Counted from the stretch's first letter, positions 23,556-63,045 are shown. The stretch: 64,000 bases of DNA from Atrina japonica (GCA_030159075.1 BROG01000150.1:1014001-1078000), one strand, 5' to 3'. Notes: generated by a model from the sequence alone, not told the origin. Program-made: numbers and translations.

Positions 23556-23760
23556 TATTGATATTACACATACCGGTACTTAGTTTTTTTGTTGTCTCAA
23601 AATATTAAAGTAAATAATAAACTGTCCTTTTCTGTGATTCCCCAATATGCATTCCATTCCGACGGGTCCACAAAATGGGGAGATACTAGTGAAGTAATAT
23701 ATCTTCGTATTAGAATCTAGTTTACTCAAGAACACATTTCGGACACACCCAAAGGTCTAC

Positions 23761-23906
23761 GGGGCGCAATGTGGGACAATGCTAAATTTTGTCCACAAAA
23801 TCCGTTCTTTCAATTTGAATTTGAGTTTTGTGTCACAGAATTGAAAGTTTATAGGTAGAAAAATGGATTTTGTAAACAAATTTTGCAATGTTCCACATGG
23901 CGCCCC
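23761..23906. mobile_element. MITE with ~45-bp TIRs (GGGGCGC family)
   Basis: GGGGCGCAATGTGGGACAAT (23761) is mirrored by ATGTTCCACATGGCGCCCC (23888-23906), and the similarity continues through AAATTTTG, ACAAAATCC. A related, shorter copy lies at 26935-27024 (CACAGAATTGACTTTTGTG, AATTTAGCAATGTCC). Confidence 0.85.
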
Positions 23907-24014
23907 CTTTTGGGACAGAATAATTCAATTCTGTATCTGCACACGCATGTAACAAAGACTACGATTGGCTAAAAAAATCAGGTAAGCTTCAGAAAGGCGC
24001 GACGATTTACCCTA

Positions 24015-24195
24015 TACTATTGGTCGTTCTTCGGACTAGTTGACCTTCGGATCCGGAGCCACCCAAATCCTCCTCCCTTCTTTTTTTTTTTTTTTTTTTT
24101 TTTTGGTTTTTTTGTCGAACCTTCGGCTCCGCCTCCGTTTTTTTTTCTATCGGACTGGTGAACCTTCGTACTAGTGAACCTTCGTACTGGTGGGA
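24015..24195. repeat. GAACCTTCG-rich repeat with poly-T
   Basis: The blocks GGACTAGTTGACCTTCGGAT, CGAACCTTCGGCTCCG, GGACTGGTGAACCTTCGTAC and TAGTGAACCTTCGTACTGGT recur around two T-runs (24079-24103 and 24139-24148). Probably a decayed short element. Confidence 0.55.
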
Positions 24196-24739
24196 AGCCC
24201 CCCTACTCTAATATTTGTCATTTTTACAGAATTTATCATATTATTTTCGATAATTAACACGATTTAGCAAGTGCTACTCATACCATAATCAGGAATTGGC
24301 TCGACTTGAACGCGTGTGTGTGTATGTGAGAGAATATATTTTTAGATATTATGGAGTATGTGGTTTTTAAAAAGTTGACAGTGACTACATTTTATGTATT
24401 TTAAACAACAAGTGACTTTTGGGAAGAAACTATTGATTTAAGAGCATGAAATTAAAAGAAAGTGGCCGAAAACATACCAGGACAATAATTTAAAACGAAA
24501 ATTTTTCAAAGCAATGGGAAATGTATCTTTGTTCATAAACTTATGGTACTATACTTACTGCCATATACAAGTATACTGAAGTAGATTTTTACTTATCCAA
24601 TATTTACTGACAATGTTATTTTTTTTAGTCTCTTTAAAATGCACCTGGACAAACAAACTTAAAATATTCACTTGTCCAGACAGTAAACATAATACGTCGG
24701 GAATATGATTTCCTCACCCCTGATGTACACGTATATCAG

Positions 24740-24900
24740 GATACAGAAATGGCAGAGCTTGCAGAAGTCTAATGGCAAAGTGATCAACTGACAAGCAGAA
24801 GGTCCCAGGTTTGAATCCTGGCACTGGGTCATACCATTACCAAGGACTTTAACAAATATGATTAGAACTGTCCCTTTGCCAAAAGAAGTGAATGTCATGG
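24740..24900 (+). mobile_element. tRNA-derived SINE fragment
   Basis: A box B-like GGTTTGAATCC lies at 24808-24818. Ahead of it are CAGAAGGTCCCA and a box A-like AATGGCAAAGTGATCAACTG. The tRNA-like segment continues into CATACCATTACCAAGGAC rather than a CCA-type end. Likely a retroposon relic rather than a functional tRNA. Confidence 0.6.
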
Positions 24901-24949
24901 GTCTTTCAGATGAGACTTACATGTAAATGTAAGACCAAGTTCCTGTGTT

Positions 24950-25265
24950 CCTGTTTCTACTTTTACTATTTGTACTTGATGTAGAATAACCAATAATAGC
25001 CATACACCGACATAAAAATCTTATATTCCTATATGTCCAGTAAGTCCAGTGAGGTATTCATATAGAAATTGTAATTTTTAAAAATTTCTAAATTCCTATT
25101 TAAATTTTGTGAAAATGGTTTAAGAAACCCAGGTTTGACAAAAGAAAAAGTATCAAATCTGGGTTTTTCAAGTCATTTTCACAAAGTATATATAGGGATA
25201 TAATAATCTTTCTGCCTGTATTTATCTTTTTCTATTATTGTATATCAATTTAAGAAGTACAAAAG
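24950..25265 (+). mobile_element. piggyBac-like MITE family, copy without ends
   Basis: The interior matches the complete copy at 49953-50283: TACTTGATGTA, AATCTTATATTCCTA, CAGTGAGGTATTCATATA, ATCTGGGTTTTTCA, TTTTCACAAA, TTGTATATCAATTTAAG. The terminal repeats are not recognisable. Confidence 0.7.
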
Positions 25266-25861
25266 GAAAACATACATCTAATGTTCCTTTAAAAGAAGCA
25301 CTGGAGTCGGTCGATAGCACAGATCAAAATTTTTGGTGTCACCTAAAGCATTTCACTTACATTGTTTTTCATATACAATGTATTATCAACACGTCTGGAA
25401 TCCAGAAAAAGGCTTTCCAGAGCTTTTGAATTATGGCCCAAAATTTGATATGCTCAGCGAAAACATTTATATACTGTTCCTTCCCTCTACCTCGAAATCC
25501 TGGATGCACCCTTGCTTTGTCTGTATATTTTGGATTTGAAGGATTCGGTTCGCCCTATATATCGGTAAAGATATCGTTTGCGTGTACGAATATAATTTTA
25601 TTTGTCATATTATTAGCTACAAATCTGAAAATTTAATTACCAATGATATCCAATTCATAGAACGCACCATTGCATGTGTATGGTGTCTTGCCACCCCCCC
25701 CCCCAAAAAAAGAGAGAGACAGAAAGAAATAAAGATAAAGTTTGTCATGCTACTGAAGTGTTTGGCCAGGATGAAAACGAGATGTAATAATAAACTCTCT
25801 GGGCTTTTAAAATTGAACATTTCTGGAATAACATACCCAGCTTGGTCACGTTGAAACAATT

Positions 25862-26290
25862 ATTTTGTGTCTGGAAGCTAGAGAATACCTCATCCGGCTT
25901 CCGAATTAATCTATCAATGAAATTAAATGTCTGGAGGATATTAGAAGGAAATTCTTCCCCGATTGTAAGTAACCTTTTTGCTGATCCAACCTTCTTTTGA
26001 GAATGTGATTTACTAGCTGATCCGGCCTACTAGGCGTATTTTCCCGTCTGGATGCAGGAAAATGCTTTTCCGGGAATCCAAATTAAAAAAATATACATGT
26101 ATATTGTTATTATTAGATACCTAAAGCACCACCCCTTAATGAAATATTGTCTCACAATTAATCATCCAACACTTGAAATTTTGCATAATCGAGCACGGAT
26201 AAAGTGCCCCAGAAGTTGATAAAATAGGTGTAAAAGGTCGGAAAACTAAAAACAAATTTCCCTACATTTTGGCGCTTCGCTCCGTTCGGC
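25862..26290 (+). mobile_element. Dispersed repeat R2, copy 2
   Basis: Parallel to 10550-10960 (see shared blocks there). Both copies run in the same orientation and have no evident coding content. Confidence 0.7.
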
Positions 26291-26299
26291 GAATGAATA

Positions 26300-26930
26300 A
26301 GAAATTTAGACCCACTCAAACTTTAAATGCTCACTCTGCTTTTGATGATGTATGCATTGTATCACAATAAGTATAATTTTTATGTTACTGGTCCCAAAAA
26401 AAACACCCATTTTTTGTCTAGATCCGCCACTTTATATATTTATTGCATAATCAAAAGGCACATGAAAACAATTTCACCGGTAAAAACATTTTCATAAAAA
26501 ATAATTGGCCCCCTTTTTTTGGTTTGCTTCTATATTAGTTATTTATCTTCATGTGTCCCAATGATTGATATAGAAATAAAAATGCTCTATAATGTCATTG
26601 TTAACTGAAAACTTGCTTCCGCGTCTGACATTCTTGACCCTGTGATCTCATCAACATGTGGAGCGCATAAAGAAGGCAAGTCCATTACGGAATAATGTAA
26701 TCGATTATCTTTTTCATTGAAATATTTATGAACATTCATGTGCACAGAGTACTCAAAAGCATAATACGTCAGCATCATGAAGATAGACATGTCTACCCCA
26801 CCAACTAATAAAATGGCCTGGACCTAGATTTTAGTCCAATAAACGTCGAGATAACATCTCGACCAAATTATGAGAGATTATTTGCATACTTAACACCATA
26901 TTTGGGCAACAGACTCGATTAATGTGGAAA
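26300..26930. other. Unassigned sequence
   Basis: No gene, RNA or shared repeat recognised. The longest open frame here (26587-26790, minus) shows no recognisable family. Confidence 0.4.
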
Positions 26931-27167
26931 TGAGCTGACAAAATTGATTTTTGTGTCACAGAATTGACTTTTGTGCACAAAAATGAATTTTGTGGACTAA
27001 ATTTAGCAATGTCCTACATGGCATGTTTTTTTTACACAACGTGTCCAAATGACGTAATAACGGTGCAACGTTAACTTTTCACGTCGAATTATGGTAGCGT
27101 CATCTCGCCTGTATATCAAAATGCAACATGTTAAAAGCTTATCTGTTCTCCAATATACAGGCCTCTC

Positions 27168-27512
27168 TGTAACACTGTGAGGTTCGGGGAGATACTACTT
27201 TTAGTAAAATCATTAAGTTATAAAAATAACAGATAATAAAATTGGTGTACCCTGAGATAAAATATAATATGCACTATACATGTGAGGAATACGGGCAGCT
27301 AATTTAGTTACACAATAAAAATTCATGTTTCGGACAAACAACTTGTCAACACAATTTCAATTAAAGAAAATTATAAGCATCGAAAGCAAATATAAAATCA
27401 AATTTCGGCAACAATGCAGCTGCAAGGTTAAATAGGTCAATATTTCTCATCGTCATCCTTGGTAAACAAGTTTTAGCACTGTTGATTGTAATATTAAATA
27501 ACATAATGTATA
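27168..27512 (+). mobile_element. Partial LTR (5' two-fifths) of the gypsy-type element
   Basis: It begins TGTAACACTGTGAGG and matches 33767-34090 closely for about 340 bp: TTTTAGTAAAATCATTAAG, ATTGGTGTACCCTGAGATAA, GGAATACGGGCAGCTAATTT, AAGCATCGAAAGCAAATATA, GTTTTAGCACTGTTGATTGT. The match then stops, well short of the full 674-bp LTR. It may be the truncated 5' LTR of the same insertion or an independent fragment. No pol reading frame follows directly. Confidence 0.85.
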
Positions 27513-29160
27513 GTCTGTTCTCAACTGAAATTGAGATTAAGTCATTTTTTGAAAAAACTGAATTATGTATATATTTTAAATGCTCATCACTAAAACTGAA
27601 TTTTAATTTCCCATTACTAATAGTGTAAGATTTCTTTCTAATTACAAGATAAAATACGTGGGTGTAAATCCAATACATTGAACAGCCATGATACTGTAAA
27701 TATAAACAGTTTTCAAACCACGTGGTTACCTAAAATCGTCAATATACCTGCTATTTTTTTCGTTAAAATGAGTTATTGTTATACTTTATCATTATAATAA
27801 TTGAATCTATTATCTTTTTCATACCGTAATTTTAAAGTAATATTTTTAGAGAAAAAAGTATAAAATAAATTAGAAAATATTTTATGTTTTTTATCAAAAC
27901 TGATTTTTATACAAAATTCTTTTAATTTTATCTTGTAAATTTTTAGCTGGTGCAAAATTGTCCATTATAACTGTACAATTATTTATAGAAAAATATTTTT
28001 ATCTGACTCAATTTAAATTTTAACTTGTTTTTAAATATATTTCTTGTACTTAAACAAACAAACAAACCAATTATTTTGATTAGTCCTGATTGTCCCACTT
28101 TTTGAAATACAGTTGTTGTTTTAACAATCAAAGCTAACTCAATCTGTACAAGGTATGTGGGACAATCAGGATAACTGAATTTCAAAGAAGTGGGACAATC
28201 AGGACTAAACCGGTATGACACTGAATTACCTGCTAAAAAGCCACTGCAGACACATTAGCTATAAATAGTGTTTAATTTAAAACAGCGATGGATACCTTTA
28301 CATCAAACCTACAACTTTAATCTTCAATTTTAACACATCAATGGACGTACGCACATTTCATAAACAATCTACCATATAAGTGTCAACTTGGATACCTTAA
28401 AAGCCACTGCAGGCTCATTAAAAGTCACCGAAGTAGGTGAATTTAAATCAGAACCTTTCTTCTTGTTAATTAAAAAATAAAAATATATAGAAAATCATAA
28501 AATGAACAACTTATTTTCCAAAACAAATATAATCACACGTAAATTATAAAAAATATAACTACAAGTGACATTATCCAGGTAGCACCATTATATGTATGAC
28601 TGATAAAACTTAGTTTACATTGTGTCAACGTGTATAAGTCAGTGGCGAAGCAAAAGTCCTATAGGGAGTGTAATTATGCAGTTACATTATGTACAGATAA
28701 AATCCGATCCGACACAAGATCATTCGACTCTACTTAAAGGAAGATACTTATGTAAAAGGGGCAAGAATAAGGTAGTGTTTTTCAAAATAAAAGCTAATAT
28801 AAAAAAAACACAAAAATTTACATTCAAAGCTTTTCCATCTAACACACCATGTTTTCAATGAATATTATTGGATGTGTGTTCACAGAAACAGATTTCTACT
28901 ATGGTGTTCCTATGTTACCTTATAAAAGAATTACATCAATACATAGAACATCAGTTGTTAAACTTGAAATATCTGTAGTAGTAAACTTCTTCACAGGCTT
29001 TTTTTATTTTCAAGTAAATGATGAAAGTACATTTATAAAGAATAATCATATCGTGGATATATTTTGTCACTGTCCTTGTGCTAAAGGAAAGAACATAATT
29101 CTAAATATATACATTAAATGTAAATGTTTTACAAATTCAATGTCGAAGTACTTCATGTAA
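27513..29160. other. AT-rich region without a supported gene
   Basis: If the two LTR copies belong to one element, gag and RT should lie here, but no such motif was seen. Short open frames at 28622-29160 show no recognisable domain. The direct repeat AAAAGCCACTGCAG occurs at about 28238 and 28399. Confidence 0.4.
28076..28210. mobile_element. Small inverted-repeat element
   Basis: TAGTCCTGATTGTCCCACTT (28080-28099) is mirrored by AAGTGGGACAATCAGGACTA (28188-28207), and the arms extend about 35 bp. A third partial copy, TGTGGGACAATCAGGA, lies at about 28157. Confidence 0.85.
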
Positions 29161-29164
29161 TTCA

Positions 29165-29340
29165 AAAGAATGTTACAGTCATAACATCAAAGAACAATTA
29201 TTTAGATCACGAAACAATTATTTATATCAAGAGCCATCATTTAAATCATTCAACAATTATTTACATCATGGTCCATTTTTAAATTACAGAACAATTATAT
29301 ATTTACTGACAATCATTAAACTACAATTATATTTATCTTA
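29165..29340. repeat. Degenerate ~30-bp AT-rich repeat
   Basis: GAACAATTATTTA-GATCA-type blocks recur about six times with much decay. Function unknown. Confidence 0.5.
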
Positions 29341-29894
29341 ATATCACAAGTAGTATAACCTACGTATAAGGTCTGTTTCCTATTACAAAAAAATTTGCTT
29401 CAATGAATAAAAAATGTTTCCATTTCAATATCTATTTCTTGTATTTCTTCCTTTCAATTTTGTTTTGAGATGTTGCTCCCATTAAAACTTCGCTATACAC
29501 CAAACACCTCAGCAACAACAAATTCTAGAATAGCCACCACCGCCTGCTATCCATTCAGTCGAGTGGTGTTTTGATTTGATTTGATTGTTTTGTTACTTCA
29601 CTTGAAAAATGTTCTTCAAAAATAAAAGACGCTATAACTTAAATTCCCAAGGCTCTGTTTGAAGCATCAGACATATTGAATATGCCCCACAGACTAAAAG
29701 AAAAGTGTGTAAATTTAAACTTTTTACGTTTTGAAAATTTAAACTCTAAGTTTTTAAATTTATTTATATGCAATCATTCAGTGTATTAAAAATAATGAAG
29801 AAATTGAATACAAATATTTGGGAAACTTTATTAAAGGTAAAATTGAAAAAGTACCAATCAATAATCAAAAACTCAAGTCCATTATAACACGACG

Positions 29895-30160
29895 AATTAG
29901 ATGTGCAAATGGTCTCAACATGAAGAACAATTACGAATCCCAAACGGGATAAGACCAGGTGTCCGGAAGGAGTCAGCGTCTTCTGCTGGCATGCCACACC
30001 CCTCGCAAATGTTCAATGAAAACCTTTCTAGTTCGATGAACGGGTCAAATTCGGTTAAAAGGTCAAGCTTGGTGATGACGTCAAGTTCGGTGAAAAGCAT
30101 GATCGGTGAAACGGAGTCACTTTCTGTGGCCGTGATCCAGAATACTATCTAATATTTCTG
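29895..30160 (+). mobile_element. R1-related dispersed repeat
   Basis: It aligns with 48880-49280: ACAATTACGAATCCCAA / ACAATTGCCAATCCCAA, ACCAGGT, CCACACCC / TCACACCC, CGCAAATGTTC / CGTAAATGTTC, TTCGGTTAAAA, TGACG...GGTGAAACGGAGTC / GGCGAAAGGGAGTC. Its short ORFs are fortuitous. Confidence 0.7.
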
Positions 30161-30164
30161 AGAG

Positions 30165-31085
30165 GAGGACTTCATAATGTTTGACAAGATCCCCGTATCG
30201 ACCATAAAACTTCTTAAACGACGACTCCAAACGTTCAACAACGTAACCATGTGTAAGTAGTTTATTGGCTAGTCGTTAGCTCTCAGAATAAAACATTCAT
30301 AAGAAGAGCATAATGAATCATTATCTTGTAGAGGAAGCATTTAAGGATTTTTTTTCATTTTTTGAACATCATCGGGGTACAAAAGCAATTGCTCATGGAA
30401 AAAGTTCTGTGCAGCACGAAGGTGTTTAAAAGATAATTATCGACACCTTCGTTATTGAAAATCTGTGTAGGCCTATAAAGTATAATAGGTCCATATGTTA
30501 TGTACGTCAAGTCAGACTTCAGTATTTACCAGCTGATCATATATTTTATAATGCAAACACGATTGGTCTAACTATATAATGTAGAGTATCCCGTCAATTT
30601 ACTGAGAAACCTATGAACACTACTTAAGCTCAGCATCCACATTACAGGTTGTGGAAAATAAGATGTACCTGGGAAGTAGCCTAGCAATTACAGGATTTGA
30701 GGTGAAATGAGAGCCGATTTCACACGATGCAAATGATGAGTTGTTTCTGACAGGAATATATGGTGACGTCAAAGCAAACTGTTTATCAGAGATGCTTGAC
30801 AAAATTGCACTAGACCTAATTCTCTTTTTTTCTGTTCAACTTACAAGCAACGCATCTACGAAGCGAATTTTTTTTATTTCTGTGGCCTGTGTTTCTTTTC
30901 ATAACATGATCTAGATCTATCGCAATATGGGCATGTACAGTACTGATGCAGGCCTATATAGTCTTGTGTTTTCGATTTCTTTCTGTGATTTTTGTTGTTT
31001 TGTGGTATTGAATGGCTTTTAAGATTAAATAAAATATACGAAATGAATGTGTGTTATTTTATTCTTTATTGATTCATTCATATGT
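30165..31085. other. Unassigned sequence
   Basis: No gene supported. The minus-strand open frame at 30620-30802 has no recognised family. Confidence 0.4.
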
Positions 31086-31087
31086 TC

Positions 31088-31942
31088 AGGGAAGACTTGT
31101 CCGACAAATACATGGTCAGATAACGGGTCAGAAAATGCAAATAAAGCAGTAAAAGAAACGCCCAAAGAGTTAAATATAGACCATATCACAACATCTTACT
31201 ACATTCCTCAAAGTAATGGTAAAGTAGAAAGATTTCATAGAACCCTCCATGATGTAATGGCTAAGAAACTATCTGATGATGTCCAAACATGGGACTTATA
31301 TTTAAATCAAACACTAGCAACAATCAGATTTCATTCAAATAAATCTAGTAAGTTCTCACCCTTTTACTTGTTATATAATAGGGATGTAGTATTACCACTA
31401 GATACAATTCTTAAACCCAGAAGAAAGTATAATGGGGAAGATCAACATAAAATAGCATTATAGCAACAACATAAACCTTTTACGTTGGTACATAAAATTT
31501 AGAGGAATCTAAGGAAAGACAAAAGAAATATACAGATAAGGGTAGTCAAGAAGTTCATTTCAAAGTAGGTGATCCAGTGTGTATAAAAATCATACGTAAA
31601 CTAGTAAAGTAGAAAATAAATGGACACCTTATTACAGAATAATAGAAGAGAAAGGACCTCTAAGTTTTATAGTTAAAAACCAGTTGACAGGAACTACAAC
31701 AAAATCACACGCTCGGCATCTTAGGTGAGCTAATCTAGATAATTGGGAGATACCCCAAGACAAACTAAACAATCCATTAAGTACATCAACCTATGTAGTA
31801 CCTCCTGATTCAGAATCTTCAGATGAATATGTTGATAAAGTTAAAGGTGAAAATATTGTAAAAAGGTCTCGACGTATTCGAGATGATTCAGATAGTGAAG
31901 ATGATATCCCTTTATCAGAATTACAAAGAATGTGCAGAAGAT
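31088..31942 (+). pseudogene. Ty3/gypsy-type integrase C-terminal half, degraded
   Basis: The first part (31088-31463) reads as the end of a retroelement integrase core. It has SDNGSEN, containing the second catalytic Asp, then SYYIPQSNGKVERFHRT, containing the catalytic Glu, then SPFYLLYNRDVVLPLDT. Stops at 31461 and further stops to about 31730 break the frame. The SH3-like and acidic C-terminal region continues to 31942 (SESSDEYVDK, DSDSEDDIPLSELQRM). RT and RNase H are absent upstream, so the element is 5'-truncated or rearranged. It is on the + strand, in register with the LTR at 33767-34440. Confidence 0.88.
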
Positions 31943-32751
31943 AGGAAAACACAAACACAACATGATAATGATACAGAAAACAAAGAAATAAATGAGGTTA
32001 ATTGTCATAAAAAATTAGTAGACGAGATAGACCCTAATTTAAAAGGGATGTTGATAACATTAAATTCAACTTTTGATAAAATGTGTAAAACAATGCAAGG
32101 TTTAAAATGGTAATAGAGTAAAAAGCCAAAATTGGTATTTGTATTTGGTCAGTTAAAAGTTTAAATAGAATTTAAAGAAATTAACGTGGATAACTTAATG
32201 AACAAGCTAAAATTAGAAAAATGAAACAAATGTTAGAAAAAAGTTTTCGATTCAAATATCGTTTATATTTTCTCATTTCAACATTGATGATTTTAACAGT
32301 TATTATATTTATGTGTAGAAAAAAGAAAAATTATAGATAAGGGTGTTTCGGACCTGTTGTTAAAAAGAAAAAATAACTTAAGATAAGTGGTCAAATGATA
32401 GGAGAAACGAAGAGTTGAGTCTCCCACAAAGCCAACTGCATAGTATACCAAGAAGTCAACCACAAACAAGATGTATATCAAGCTGACTATCAAATAAGTG
32501 ACATTATGAATTTTTTACAAGATCACTTTCATCAACAAACAATAAAAACAAGAGAAACACCCAGTGAATATGTGGGCATGATCGTTAAACAAAAGAAATT
32601 TCACGCATATCCAGACCAGAACTTTTGTAAACTGTACATGGCAGAAAAATATAATGTTAAACCAGTAGTTGATAAAGATGAACTCAGTGACATTGAAATG
32701 GCGATATTTAATAAAAACCAAAATAAAAAGTACATAAAAAGGGGGATGTGA
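31943..32751 (+). pseudogene. Small ORF remnants downstream of integrase in the LTR element
   Basis: Three short frames follow the integrase. The first is a charged peptide (about 31945-32113). The second is a 39-residue peptide (32221-32340) with one strongly hydrophobic helix flanked by basic residues (MCRKKKNYR at its end). The third is an 81-residue frame (32506-32751). Their collinearity with the retroelement suggests a decayed extra 3' ORF, but no family was recognised and the membrane helix alone does not establish an envelope-like protein. Confidence 0.4.
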
Positions 32752-33766
32752 CGCCAGAGGAAAACAAGTGAAGATGAACTACCCAATAAAAGATCGTTAA
32801 CAGATATTGAAATCGGTGACCACGATTGGTTTCAAGCGGGACCCCGATCACAAACTCTATTGGAAATAACTTCAAATATTCAAGTGATTAAAGGAAAAGA
32901 AAATCTGAAAAGGAACTTATAACAATGAAATTGAAGATATCGCAGTGTTATGCGAGTTAATTGTAAAAACAAAAGTGTAATTATAATAAACTAAACTTAT
33001 TCCAGGATGACTGGGAAGATTTTGTTCAAGGAGGATTTTTCCTTGGGAAAGATTATCATATAGATAAGGAAGACTTTCCTTAAAATGGAGACATATTTGT
33101 GTTATTACTTTCAATTGATTCAAAACAGTCATGTGTGTTATAAACTAAAAATTGATTCGATTTGAGTATACATTTGTGAAGTGATAAACTATATATTATT
33201 GAATAATTATATAAAAACTGTGCATGAAACTATATATAGCATGAAATGTATTATGATTTCACATTAACACGTTTATATATAATCCAGGTAAAGATCTATA
33301 TTATTGGACAGCATCCATGTTTTATGAACGTAATTTTTTTCTTATAAAGTTACTTACATGAAAGTGATTATAAAGACTGAAATCCTGATTTCAAATTGGA
33401 CTGAGTATTATCGCTATTGTTGATCCAGGTTATGAACTTTAAATCAGGAACTGTATTAATTGTGTACGAAATGATATTCAGAATACAAATTGGTGTGGAC
33501 ATTTATATGAAACTGTATGAAAACATTATATAATTCTATTAATTATTAATAACTATTATTATATTAATTCCATGAATTAATTATGAGTTTATTATTCGTA
33601 CAAGGATAAAATGTTGCATATATATGATGATATAAATTGAAATGTTTAATACATCCAGGCCACACCAATTGGGAAATAAAACAATTTTCAATAAATTTAA
33701 ATAAAATAATTTAAGAAAAGAACGAAATTTTTACAATGTGTAAATATTTCGGTGGATAGGGACGAA
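32752..33766 (+). other. Non-coding 3' region of the LTR element
   Basis: AT-rich and without open frames. It ends in a purine-rich stretch, GGTGGATAGGGACGAA (33751-33766), immediately before the LTR, in the position expected for the polypurine primer of plus-strand synthesis. Confidence 0.6.
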
Positions 33767-34440
33767 TGTAACACTATGAGGTTTTACTTTTAGTAAAATC
33801 ATTAAGTTATAAATATAACAGATAATAAAATTGGTGTACCCTGAGATAAAATATATATGCACTATACATGTGAGGAATACGGGCAGCTAATTTAGTTACA
33901 TAATAAAATTCATGATTCGGACAAACAACTTGTGAACACAATTTCAATTAAAGTTAATTATAAGCATCGAAAGCAAATATAGAAATGAAATTTCAGCCAT
34001 TGTTGCAGCTGTATGGTTAAATAGGTTAATATCTGTCATCGTCATCTTTGGTAAACAAGTTTTAGCACTGTTGATTGTAATGTTAAAAGATATAATGTAC
34101 TAAAATTGCACTAGTTATAATGGTGTAAAAAGGTTACAAAAGGTGAAACTTTGACATATTTTGATATGCACAGCACCAATATTCCTCTAGTTACTTGTTG
34201 GGCAGAATGCAGGAAAAGCTTCTAGAATTCTTGCGATCTACGTTGTTCGGAATTGATCTTCGTATATAAGCACCAGGGTTTTAAAAAGCAAGAGAGTTTA
34301 GCATTCCGAGACCGTCATTTTGTTACTAACTACTGATACCTGAACATGTTATTGGAGTCTCACCTGGTGTAAAATAAAAACTACACGATCACAGCTGTCC
34401 TATTGATTCTTAGTGGGTTTCACCTCGTATAGGAATTACA
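33767..34440 (+). mobile_element. 3' LTR of a gypsy-type retrotransposon, 674 bp
   Basis: Starts TGTAAC and ends GAATTACA, giving the short inverted TGTAA/TTACA termini usual for LTRs. The first ~325 bp match the fragment at 27168-27512. It carries a TATA-like TATATAAG (34263-34270) and an AATAAA (34373-34378), in the order expected for U3-R-U5. The purine-rich tract precedes it. The 5-bp sequences outside the two LTR copies (CTCTC before 27168, AAGTG after 34440) do not match, so no target duplication supports a single intact insertion. It ends 33 bp before the first SLC6 exon. Confidence 0.85.
34263..34378 (+). promoter_or_regulatory. LTR core promoter and polyadenylation signals
   Basis: TATATAAG at 34263-34270 predicts transcription starting about 25-30 bp downstream. 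AATAAA is at 34373-34378. A transcript starting here and reading through the poly(A) signal would reach the ATG at 34478 after a short upstream ORF of eight sense codons (34346-34372). This is inference from motifs only. Confidence 0.45.
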
Positions 34441-34477
34441 AAGTGTTTAAAACATAACAATTATCTGTTTCAGAACA

Positions 34478-62143
<27,666 letters not shown>

Positions 62144-62880
62144 AACGAAATATATGATTGTACGTTTAATATTAGCATCTTACGTACAAAAACATAAATG
62201 CGTGTTACATTTTTTACATTTTAACACAATCACTCGGTAATCTGAGTAACAAAGTAACCAAATGCTGAATGTAAACTTGGCGAAAGCGCTATAACTACAT
62301 GAATTAGTTTTACAAAAAGTTAGATAACTGCTAGTATAACAAGTTATATTACGTTCACATTTTCAATACTTAATAGCAAATGTCTTCGAAGCTGTCATTT
62401 TAACTTTTAGACAATTTAAAATTTTGAAAAAAAAAAAAACATAAATAAGAAAAATGTTTTGAAATGTTTGTTACTTCCATTCCAGTATTAAACATACTTG
62501 TTCGGTTTTCTGAATAGAAACAAGCCCCCACAACCGACATAAAAGGCAAGTTCACGAAATCAATCATCATAGTTTAACATATTTGTTTTGCATATAAAAA
62601 CGTGTGAAGTAATGAAGTTTGAGTAAAACTCACCTGTATATCGAAAATAAATATTGATATCAACGAAGTCCATTTACTCTGTCGGAACATTTCGCCGGCC
62701 CATATGCAGTCAATCAGTATAAACAAGAGGATATCAAACATAATTCCAATATTCTACGATAATATCATTATAAAATGATGAACAAACGGAGTTTTGAACA
62801 CCTGTTATAATATGAATGTCCTCACTTCTGAAATAAATTGTAATGAATCAAGGAATTTGAATGAACACTTTTCAATCATA
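62144..62880 (+). other. 3' UTR and downstream flank of the SLC6 gene
   Basis: No coding sequence. AATAAA at 62646-62651 is the first canonical poly(A) signal after the stop, giving a putative 3' UTR of about 520 bp. Confidence 0.45.
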
Positions 62881-63045
62881 TGGTGGCGGCCATATAGTGG
62901 TGGGGAGAGAACACGGTTACAATGTACCCGGGCAGAACCACCAGCCTTTAAATTGGCAAACTTTCTCACAAAATCAGACTGGACCCCGGTGATGTCACGC
63001 TTCAGAATTTAAAGCGCTCTTACCACTCGGCCACGGTTGCCCCAT
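62880..63045 (-). mobile_element. tRNA-derived SINE (Ser/Leu-like head)
   Basis: On the minus strand: GGGGCAACCGTGGCCGAGTG (box A) GTAAGAGCGCTTTAAATTCT, ACATCACCGGGGTCCAGTCT (box B degraded), GAGAAAGTTTGCCAATTTA, then GGTTCTGCCCGGGTACATTG. Same family as 8605-8800. Confidence 0.85.

Larger units (their letters stand above)
20131..23760. mobile_element. Foldback-like element 2 (FB2)
   Basis: Left end (CTAGCCCGG at 20131, GGGTGTGTTCGAA at 20336, TTGAGTAAACTAGAT) is mirrored at the right (TCTAGTTTACTCAAGAAC, CGGACACACCC at 23730-23755). The left arm (about 20505-21590) and right arm (about 22240-23550) hold the same ~180-bp subrepeats as FB1 but in opposite orientations, so the element is a giant imperfect palindrome with a ~650-bp centre. 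A MITE with homopolymer tracts sits in the centre, and another MITE abuts the right end. No coding sequence. Confidence 0.82.

Noticed and set aside
27361..27678. 105-codon minus-strand protein
   Set aside because: It is antisense to the LTR fragment plus flanking AT-rich sequence and has no recognised motif.
27168..34440. One complete 7.3-kb LTR retrotransposon
   Set aside because: The left LTR is only half length, no gag or RT is seen between, other repeats occupy the interior, and flanking 5-mers do not match. A rearranged or composite relic is safer.
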